From: Bacillota bacterium
GTDB lineage: Bacteria > Bacillota > Bacilli > Alicyclobacillales > SLC66
NCBI GenBank assembly: GCA_021828865.1
Contig: JAJZCW010000024.1
Span: forward strand, 1 to 52,042
Direction: 5' to 3'
Length of the DNA stretch: 52,042 nt
Below, in pieces: positions 46,886 to 52,042 of the stretch. How positions within the stretch are numbered: position 1 is the first letter of the stretch; each line of letters starts with the position of its first letter. The notes below the pieces were generated by a model. It did no database searches and was not told the origin of the DNA. It worked only from the letters and a program-made list of their open reading frames with translations. A program made the position numbers and the translations under genes.

Positions 46886-47102
46886 GGCACAGACTTTGGC
46901 GTTAAGATTATTTGCATGGTATAAAGCCCAACGCCTAGACGCCAATGTGTTTGGCTGGAATCAGCTAATGGATTTAGGTATTGTCATTGGCCTATTGTTC
47001 GTGTTTGTGCAAAATAATCCTACGCTAAGTACGCTTTTTACAACCATCGTCAATGCTGTCCAAACACAACTTAATAAACTGATCACGACCAACACGCTTT
47101 AA
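46875..47102 (+). CDS. Small single-TM pilin-like protein
   Basis: A 75-aa protein. A basic N-terminus (MKSKAQTLALRLFAWYKAQR) is followed by one hydrophobic segment near residues 31-48 (MDLGIVIGLLFVFVQ) and a helical Q/T/N-rich tail. Its size resembles Flp-type prepilins, but the order of charges and helix does not fully match. GGAGGGCG precedes the ATG inside the previous gene. A solitary CRISPR-type repeat starts 1 nt after its stop. Confidence 0.6.
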   Translation: MKSKAQTLALRLFAWYKAQRLDANVFGWNQLMDLGIVIGLLFVFVQNNPTLSTLFTTIVNAVQTQLNKLITTNTL

Positions 47103-47103
47103 T

Positions 47104-47138
47104 GTCATACACCCTCTAGGGGGTGCGTGAATTGAAAC
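47104..47138 (+). CRISPR. Solitary CRISPR-type repeat (no array)
   Basis: A 35-nt unit: GTCATA, a CACCC/GGGTG stem (47110-47114 with 47121-47125) around a TCTAGG loop, then CGTGAATTGAAAC. The end ATTGAAAC is the 8-nt crRNA handle of many type I repeats, and the whole resembles type I-C-like repeats. No second copy, spacer array or cas gene is in the window. It lies in the 3' untranslated region of the small pilin-like gene. Confidence 0.6.
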
Positions 47139-47164
47139 AAGGTGTGCATGAATGGAATGAAAAT

Positions 47165-47210
47165 GCAAAAATCCACCAGACCCCTTCTCAAGTGAGAGGG
47201 GGTTTTTTAC
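47165..47210 (+). promoter_or_regulatory. TCCACC-hairpin leader, copy 6
   Basis: AAAATCCACC, then CCCCTTCTCA pairs with TGAGAGGGGG (47181-47190 with 47191-47202, one wobble). T6 follows, then ATG at 47211. The 3' arm is the ribosome site, 8 nt before the start. Confidence 0.75.
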
Positions 47211-47504
47211 ATGGTCAACGAGGCCGAAATTCGGGAACTTGAGGCGGTACACAAAGACGCCGTGCGGATCATGTTTTCAACTGAACATAAGTTAGAGCGA
47301 CTATACACCGAGCAGTATTTAGTCAACGCCATGTATGCACGGTTAGTGGCGCAGGGTGTCTTTGTGCAAATCACCGAAGGGGCTAGAGGCTATCATGTCA
47401 CACTGCACAAAAGTAATAGGCAAGTTGTCATCACTGACGCAAAGTTAGCCAAAGCGCTGTTAGACGCACAACGGGTTTGGGTAGGTGATCAAAATGCCTG
47501 CTAA
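47211..47504 (+). CDS. Hypothetical 97-aa protein
   Basis: A small, soluble, charged protein. An N-terminal helical region (EAEIRELEAVHKDAVRIMFS) is followed by a beta-rich VFVQITEGARGYHVTLHK segment and a helical C-terminus. No family is recognised. The start is fixed by the hairpin leader. It overlaps a 51-aa gene at its end. Confidence 0.65.
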   Translation: MVNEAEIRELEAVHKDAVRIMFSTEHKLERLYTEQYLVNAMYARLVAQGVFVQITEGARGYHVTLHKSNRQVVITDAKLAKALLDAQRVWVGDQNAC

Positions 47505-47649
47505 TAAGCCGCACGATACCCCCACGCCCTCGAAAAAATCATGGAGCTATTCAGTGGAGCGTAACGGGAAATGGTACACGGGCAAAGGACACACGTTAGA
47601 CGAGGCAAAAGCCGAAGCGGAGAGGCAGGCGGACAAAGATGCTGGCTAA
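47494..47649 (+). CDS. Hypothetical 51-aa protein
   Basis: Starts ATG 47494 after GTAGGTGATC and overlaps the previous gene by 11 nt. The sequence is MPANKPHDTPTPSKKSWSY, then SVERNGKWYTGKGHTLDEA, with a beta hairpin-like motif and a helical acidic C-terminus. It is basic-acidic mixed and has no membrane segment. It is probably co-translated with its overlapping neighbours. No family is recognised. Confidence 0.6.
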   Translation: MPANKPHDTPTPSKKSWSYSVERNGKWYTGKGHTLDEAKAEAERQADKDAG

Positions 47650-48226
47650 GACACATCAAGCGTTTGGCCTATTTACGGTGGCCTTGGCCTTGCACTATAC
47701 GCATACGCCGATTGTCAGTGTCCCCGGCGTGGCGGCGCTTGGTGTGTCTCTGATCACGTCAATATTATCAGATGCTGATAACCCAAATAGTACGCCTGCC
47801 AAGGCTTTTTTCCCTGTTGCGTGGCTACTGGAATTGTTGCAAGTCAAGCACAGGGGTGCTACCCACAGTATTCTAGCGGCGGCGCTGTGGTGGGCGCTGG
47901 CGGCAGTAGTGAGGCATTGGGTTATTAGCATAGGCACATTGCACGTTGCCGCGTGGCCTATAGCGATTGGCGCGGCGGTAGGCTATACGTCGCATATCGT
48001 GATTGACCTACTCAATCGCGAAGGGGAACAACTGTTTTGGCCTTTACGGGGGCGCTTCGCATTATATCTCGTTTCGTCTGATGGGTTGGTAAATCGTCTT
48101 TTGGAGCCTGTGTTTTTAGTGGCATTTTTCGCCGTTGTGCTATTCGGCATTGGTGCAGAGTATGCCACTGTGCGTTTTATTTTTGTCACGGCGCACCATT
48201 TATCCAATTTGATCCCTATACCATGA
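47639..48226 (+). CDS. YdjM/DUF457-family membrane-bound metal-dependent hydrolase
   Basis: A 195-aa membrane protein. Conserved motifs are KTHQAFGL at the N-terminus, LLQVKHRGATHSILAAAL near residue 72 and GYTSHIVIDLLNREGEQLFWP near 120; the His and Asp residues are the likely metal ligands. Five hydrophobic spans are expected. In E. coli ydjM is SOS-regulated; here a LexA box exists elsewhere in the element, not before this gene. It overlaps the preceding gene by 11 nt. Confidence 0.85.
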   Translation: MLAKTHQAFGLFTVALALHYTHTPIVSVPGVAALGVSLITSILSDADNPNSTPAKAFFPVAWLLELLQVKHRGATHSILAAALWWALAAVVRHWVISIGTLHVAAWPIAIGAAVGYTSHIVIDLLNREGEQLFWPLRGRFALYLVSSDGLVNRLLEPVFLVAFFAVVLFGIGAEYATVRFIFVTAHHLSNLIPIP

Positions 48227-48239
48227 GGAGGCAAATATC

Positions 48240-48626
48240 ATGATGCTTAAAAACGTGTATCGCACGTTGGCAGTTACAGCAGGAGCATTTATGGCAGGGA
48301 CTTTACCTGCCTTTGCAGACACAACAAGCAGTACGACAACCACGACAACCACGGCGACTGGTTTTACAAACAATACCAGTCAAATCATCACCCAAGCGCA
48401 GGCAATATACAACGAGTTAGAAAGCACATTGCACTTGTATGTGATTCAGGCCGTGATTGTACTTATCATCGCTGGCTTTGCCATTAACAAATTGTTTGCG
48501 GCGTCAAAAGATCACAACACCAAAGGTACATGGATGGCGCTTGTCTTTGGGATTATCGGCATCGTAGTGGTGATTCAGCCCGTCTTAATTATCCAAATTG
48601 CGGCTTGGTTTGCGGGGCTGTTCTAA
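48240..48626 (+). CDS. VirB2-like pilin/transfer subunit
   Basis: A 128-aa protein. A signal peptide (LAVTAGAFMAGTLPAFA) is followed by a T-rich spacer, an amphipathic segment, and two hydrophobic helices near residues 70-90 and 100-125 separated by a basic loop (FAASKDHNTKGTW). This is the VirB2/TrbC layout. GAGGAGG lies 8 nt before the ATG. It precedes the TcpE-like and VirB4-like genes. The call rests on topology and context. Confidence 0.6.
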   Translation: MMLKNVYRTLAVTAGAFMAGTLPAFADTTSSTTTTTTTATGFTNNTSQIITQAQAIYNELESTLHLYVIQAVIVLIIAGFAINKLFAASKDHNTKGTWMALVFGIIGIVVVIQPVLIIQIAAWFAGLF

Positions 48627-48633
48627 GGCAATA

Positions 48634-48678
48634 TAGGAGGGAGGGGGCGCAACGGTTACATACCGTTGCGCTATTTTT
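48634..48678 (+). promoter_or_regulatory. Hairpin between ribosome site and start of the TcpE-like gene
   Basis: GGAGGGAGGGGG (about 48636-48647) precedes a 10-bp stem: GCGCAACGGT (48647-48656) with ACCGTTGCGC (48662-48671). TATTTTT and ATG follow. It is a terminator-like hairpin lodged between the only visible ribosome site and the start codon. Confidence 0.65.
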
Positions 48679-49275
48679 ATGGCATATCGGACATATCGGG
48701 AACTCTATCGACAGAAAACAGAAATTACCACGTTTGGCGCAGGGGCAGGGGCACTCAAGTTGGGCAAGTACGTGTCAATGGGTTTGGACGTGCTACTGCT
48801 TGGCGCGATTGTGGCAATCATGCCCGGCGCTATCATCGGCGGCATCCTGCACAAGCTCTATCCGTCTATCCCTACAATACTTTGGATGGGGTTTATTGGT
48901 TTTGCGGCAGGGTGGGGGGCTAAACAGTTTGACCCGCAAGGTAAATCCGTGCTGACTTGGACAGTAGACGTACTTTTATACTTGAAGCGAAAGCACATCA
49001 CGGATGGGTACAAGCCTTTGGCACTGATCCAAAAACCAACATTGCATAAGTTTGCTTTTTACGCAGTTGATCAAGGCACAGCTTACGCCACGCCAATAGC
49101 AGGCAAGGGCACGTTCACCTTGCATAAGCCCCTTGGTGCTAAGGTGCTGAAAGATGGCACTTGGGTACTCCGTCGTAGTACCCACCCGCTAGAGCCGGGC
49201 AAATACAAGGTACAGGATGGCAAAATCAAACGAGCGGTGTCCATGCCGCCTTTACCAAATCGGTCCGACCTGTAA
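48679..49275 (+). CDS. TcpE-like conjugation membrane protein
   Basis: A 198-aa protein. The N-terminal AYRTYRELYRQKTEITTFG is followed by two membrane helices near residues 36-55 and 65-82 (VLLLGAIVAIMPG, ILWMGFIGFAAGW), then QFDPQGKSVLTWTVDVLLYL, which resembles TcpE/VirB3-type proteins of Gram-positive conjugative elements. A soluble C-terminal half has basic beta segments. It sits directly before the VirB4-like ATPase, the TcpE-TcpF order. The match is by pattern, not alignment. Confidence 0.65.
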   Translation: MAYRTYRELYRQKTEITTFGAGAGALKLGKYVSMGLDVLLLGAIVAIMPGAIIGGILHKLYPSIPTILWMGFIGFAAGWGAKQFDPQGKSVLTWTVDVLLYLKRKHITDGYKPLALIQKPTLHKFAFYAVDQGTAYATPIAGKGTFTLHKPLGAKVLKDGTWVLRRSTHPLEPGKYKVQDGKIKRAVSMPPLPNRSDL

Positions 49276-49330
49276 AAGCCTTGATGCACAAGGCTTTTGG
49301 CTGATTTACACTAGCGTAAAAGCCGCATTT

Positions 49331-49359
49331 TTGGCAAAGTCAGTCCGATTAGATACAAT
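49331..49359 (+). promoter_or_regulatory. Promoter of the VirB4-like gene
   Basis: TTGGCA (49331-49336), 17-nt spacer, TACAAT (49354-49359). It places the transcript start within a few bases of the TCCACC motif of leader copy 7. Confidence 0.75.
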
Positions 49360-49365
49360 TCGCTA

Positions 49366-49416
49366 AAATCCACCAAGCCCCTTCTCTTAGTAGTAGTGAG
49401 AGAGGGGGCTTTTGTT
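49366..49416 (+). promoter_or_regulatory. TCCACC-hairpin leader, copy 7
   Basis: AAATCCACC, then AGCCCCTTCTCT (49376-49387) pairs with AGAGAGGGGGCT (49399-49410, one wobble). TTTTGTT and TTG at 49417 follow. The purine-rich 3' arm is the ribosome site. Confidence 0.8.
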
Positions 49417-51822
49417 TTGGCACAACCAGTTATTTACGCGGAAAATGGCATTGTGATAGACGACCACATGAGGGGCTATGCGGTATTTGTAGTTGACGCC
49501 AATTTGCGCCCACTCACCAGCGCCGGAGCGCAAAATCAAGTCATCGCAAGTCTGGCGCGAGGCATGAGGGAAGTCATTGGGGATTGGCACGTTTACAGCT
49601 TGGCAGTAGGTATCCCACCGTCAAACTGGAAAAAGCGCTTTGTCCGCACAGATCATCAGCTAAACAAGGATCATGTTAAAGAGGGCGAAAGCAAGGCCGC
49701 ACAAGTGCTTTTTGAACGCCGCGTCTACATTGTGGTGCCTATCTCTAGCAGACTGACCATACAGCTTAAAGACAACGGGCGGGAGTTTTTGCGTGAGGCG
49801 TTTGGTACGCTGAAACAAAGCGCAAAGCGCATGATCGGACTGGAAAATCTACGAGTGCAACTGCTTGAACAGTTCATGGATGAGCGTCGCAAGTGGAAGC
49901 GCAAGTTTGAGGCCGTTTTGAAACTGCACATCGCCTCACAAGCGGAGATTGAGACATGGCTACGCCACGGATATTACCGGGGTGCAGTAGCCCCAGACAG
50001 TCGCTTTCCGAAAAAACTGCCCGCCTTTGTATCGTCAGAAGGTGTGATTCATCCTCAACATCATTTGGGGATCTGGACACATGACGGCGTACTCAAAGAA
50101 TCCTTCTACCATCTGAAAGTCACACGTCCCGAGCGGGAATCTTATCAAACGTTTTACAACGTTTTACAGGTGCCAAATGAAATTGATGAGAACGATGCAA
50201 GCGGTTTTGATTGGGTACATCAAGTCGAATATCTGGACATTCCGGTGGACGTGGCAATGCACATTAGGGTAGAAGATGCCTTAACCGCCCGGAAAAATTT
50301 ACGTAAGAAACGACTTAAAGCCGAAGCACAGCAAAGGGAGTATGACGAGGGCGGCGAGGAAACACCAGTAGAACTTGAAACGGACATAGAGAGCGCAAAA
50401 GAACTGGCGCAAAAGTTAAGGGGGCGTGACCCGCTTATCCACGTCAACACGATCATAGGTTTTGGGGCGGCTGACATGGAACGCTTGGCAGAATACCGCA
50501 ATCTAGTCGTAGGCAATATGGCCTTGACCGAGTTAGTGCAACCGCCTGCCGACCAGCTTAGATTGTGGCAGGCGTATTATCCGTGGGGCAAAGGGATAGC
50601 CCAAACTTATGAAATCCCGATGGACGCGGGCATTTTTGCGGCGGGCTTGCCTTTCTCAACGATGGATTTTGGCGATGCCAAAGGCTTTTACCTTGGTCGC
50701 ACTAATACAGATCGAGTGGTATTTTTTGATCCTCGCCGCCCAGCGCAGGAATTAAATATGCAACCGTCAATTCTCTTGTGTGGTGGTCTAGGCTCAGGCA
50801 AGACGAATACGGCGGAATACATCGCCGCTATGCTCTTGTCATGGGGAGCAAAGGCATTTATTCAAGATCCGAAAGGGCACGACTACGACAACCTGTATAA
50901 GATTGGTGCCAAGGTCAACATGATTCGATTGCGGGAAGAAGGGGCACAGCTAAATCCATTCCGACTAGGTGTTGAGGGTGTAGAGCGTGACCTGCTAGAC
51001 ATTATATTTAACAATGTACACAATGACGAAAATACGCGGGACATTCGGAGCGCATTGATTGGTCAGGCGTTGACGGTGGTTAAAACGCAACGAACGCAAG
51101 ACATGAATGAATTTGGCAACGCATTGGCGGCGCTCTTAAAACGCGAAAAACGAGCCGCCTATGTGCAACAGCTTGAACTCCTGCTAGGCATGATGGGCGA
51201 CCTGCACAGTACCCCGCTAGGGCGCGTATTGTTTGGCGCGGATCACGGCGAAACACCACAAGACTATGACGTGACCATTGTGGACACAAGCGGGCTAACG
51301 ATCCCGAACGGAACGCCGCGCACACTGAACGAGCGGCTATCTGTAGCGCTATATTATGCCGTGGCTGGTATGGGCATGGGTTACTTTAGCAACCTGCCAA
51401 AATCCGTCTTAAAAGTCATGTTGCTTGATGAGGCGTGGACACTACGGAAGTTTGCGCAAGGCGTCGATCTGGTAGACAACTTGCTTAGAAAATCCCGTTC
51501 ACTCAACATTGTGCCCCTCATGCTGATGCAGAACGCGACGGACTTCAAGAATTGGGGCGAGAGCATTGACGGCCTGTTCGCATGGCGGTTTATCCTACGA
51601 CAAAACTCACAAGTAGAAACCGAGGCGGCGCTAAAGCTGGCAGGGCTTGACCATGAAGAACCGCAATATTGGTATAAGATTTTTGGCGACTTTAAGCCGG
51701 GTGAGGGGTTAGTAGTGGACGCATTAGGACGGGTACAGCGTATGCAGGTGGAAATGTTACCTCATCGCTTACTTAGTTTGTTTGACACAACGCCAAAAAC
51801 GCCGGATGAGGCAGAGGATTAA
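49417..51822 (+). CDS. VirB4/TcpF-type conjugation ATPase
   Basis: An 801-aa ATPase. Walker A is LLCGGLGSGKTNTAEYIAAM near residue 455, Walker B is KVMLLDEAWTLRKF near 667, and LMLMQNATDFKNWGESIDGL follows. The N-terminal half is a VirB4-like domain with a long helical linker. It should energise substrate transfer or pilus assembly. The start is TTG 49417; a GTG at 49396 is in frame but would fall in the hairpin. It is the last gene before a strong terminator, so a relaxase or coupling gene is not in view. Confidence 0.85.
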   Translation: MAQPVIYAENGIVIDDHMRGYAVFVVDANLRPLTSAGAQNQVIASLARGMREVIGDWHVYSLAVGIPPSNWKKRFVRTDHQLNKDHVKEGESKAAQVLFERRVYIVVPISSRLTIQLKDNGREFLREAFGTLKQSAKRMIGLENLRVQLLEQFMDERRKWKRKFEAVLKLHIASQAEIETWLRHGYYRGAVAPDSRFPKKLPAFVSSEGVIHPQHHLGIWTHDGVLKESFYHLKVTRPERESYQTFYNVLQVPNEIDENDASGFDWVHQVEYLDIPVDVAMHIRVEDALTARKNLRKKRLKAEAQQREYDEGGEETPVELETDIESAKELAQKLRGRDPLIHVNTIIGFGAADMERLAEYRNLVVGNMALTELVQPPADQLRLWQAYYPWGKGIAQTYEIPMDAGIFAAGLPFSTMDFGDAKGFYLGRTNTDRVVFFDPRRPAQELNMQPSILLCGGLGSGKTNTAEYIAAMLLSWGAKAFIQDPKGHDYDNLYKIGAKVNMIRLREEGAQLNPFRLGVEGVERDLLDIIFNNVHNDENTRDIRSALIGQALTVVKTQRTQDMNEFGNALAALLKREKRAAYVQQLELLLGMMGDLHSTPLGRVLFGADHGETPQDYDVTIVDTSGLTIPNGTPRTLNERLSVALYYAVAGMGMGYFSNLPKSVLKVMLLDEAWTLRKFAQGVDLVDNLLRKSRSLNIVPLMLMQNATDFKNWGESIDGLFAWRFILRQNSQVETEAALKLAGLDHEEPQYWYKIFGDFKPGEGLVVDALGRVQRMQVEMLPHRLLSLFDTTPKTPDEAED

Positions 51823-51830
51823 ATAAAATA

Positions 51831-51867
51831 AACCCTTACAGTCTAGTTGCGGCTGTAAGGGTTTTTT
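51831..51867 (+). terminator. Terminator after the VirB4-like gene
   Basis: AACCCTTACAG (51831-51841) pairs with CTGTAAGGGTT (51853-51863), a perfect 11-bp stem, followed by TTTT. Confidence 0.92.
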
Positions 51868-52042
51868 ACTTATTTGTATATAAGTGCTTATACACTCTAA
51901 ATAAAATTCTTAAATATTCTTCTGGTCATTTGTTATCTTGCCTCTCATCCACTTCCCATGTCGCCCCACCCTCGCACCCTCTGAGTGCCCCCACGACGAT
52001 CAGAAATGCCCCAAATTTCAATTTTCACCCCTTCCTGTGTCC
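51868..52042. other. AT-rich then C-rich tail of the window
   Basis: No ORF and no copy of the tRNA-Val 3' end, so the element boundary is not here. A TATAAG-TG-CTTATA palindrome lies near 51880-51893. Confidence 0.4.

Noticed and set aside
47101..47210. CRISPR array
   Set aside because: Only one repeat is present, with no spacers or cas genes; it is reported as a solitary repeat.
49396..49416. GTG at 49396 as the VirB4-like start
   Set aside because: It falls inside the hairpin and would make the ribosome site part of the coding sequence; TTG 49417 has proper spacing.

Overview
The window looks like a spore-forming, low-to-moderate GC member of the Bacilli, possibly Alicyclobacillaceae (placement inferred from gene order and sporulation genes, not from any search). 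Its left 30 kb is the replication-origin region. The first bases are the 5' end of a 16S rRNA gene reading leftward, with its leader and a near-consensus promoter. Then come gyrA, gyrB, remB, recF, yaaA, dnaN and dnaA on the minus strand, oriC with clustered DnaA boxes, and on the plus strand rpmH, rnpA, yidD, yidC, khpB, mnmE, mnmG, rsmG, noc, parA and parB. Two parS sites lie inside parB.

The core continues with a DUF554 protein, a DUF4446 protein, a YyaC-type sporulation protein, a CvpA-like membrane protein, a DUF951 protein, ychF, rpsF-ssb-rpsR, a sporulation-type sensor kinase on the minus strand, rplI-dnaB, a one-TM hypothetical protein, purA and three tRNA genes (Lys, Glu, Val).

From the tRNA-Val gene to the right edge (about 30.4-52.0 kb) the DNA changes character. 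It becomes more GC-rich, the genes are small and mostly unfamiliar, and nearly all lie on one strand. A tyrosine integrase reads toward the tRNA, as expected for an element integrated at tRNA-Val. The element carries a divergent DNA sliding clamp, an HU protein, a minimal M50 protease, secreted repeat proteins and a 1007-aa secreted beta-propeller-like protein. Its core is two sets of machinery: a Tad/type IV-pilus-like set (CpaF/TadA ATPase, TadB- and TadC-like platform proteins, two TadE-like pseudopilin candidates) and a conjugation-like set (VirB2-like pilin, TcpE-like protein, VirB4-like ATPase). There are also a serine resolvase, Nudix, NERD and YdjM-type proteins. No relaxase, coupling ATPase or second att site is visible, so the element very probably continues past the right edge.

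Four observations stand out in the element. (1) Seven genes, mostly for the pilus and secretion apparatus, follow copies of one leader: a TCCACC-type motif, then a hairpin whose 3' arm in most copies is the purine-rich Shine-Dalgarno, then a T-run, then the start codon. This looks like a shared RNA regulatory element. (2) A solitary CRISPR-type repeat ending in ATTGAAAC lies 1 nt after a small membrane-protein gene, with no cas genes or second repeat, so it is a candidate RNA anti-CRISPR or RNA-processing site. (3) A perfect Gram-positive LexA (SOS) box lies between the -35 and -10 of the promoter for the secreted repeat protein. (4) Tad-like pilus and VirB4/TcpE-type transfer genes share one element, suggesting a hybrid DNA-transfer or attachment apparatus.
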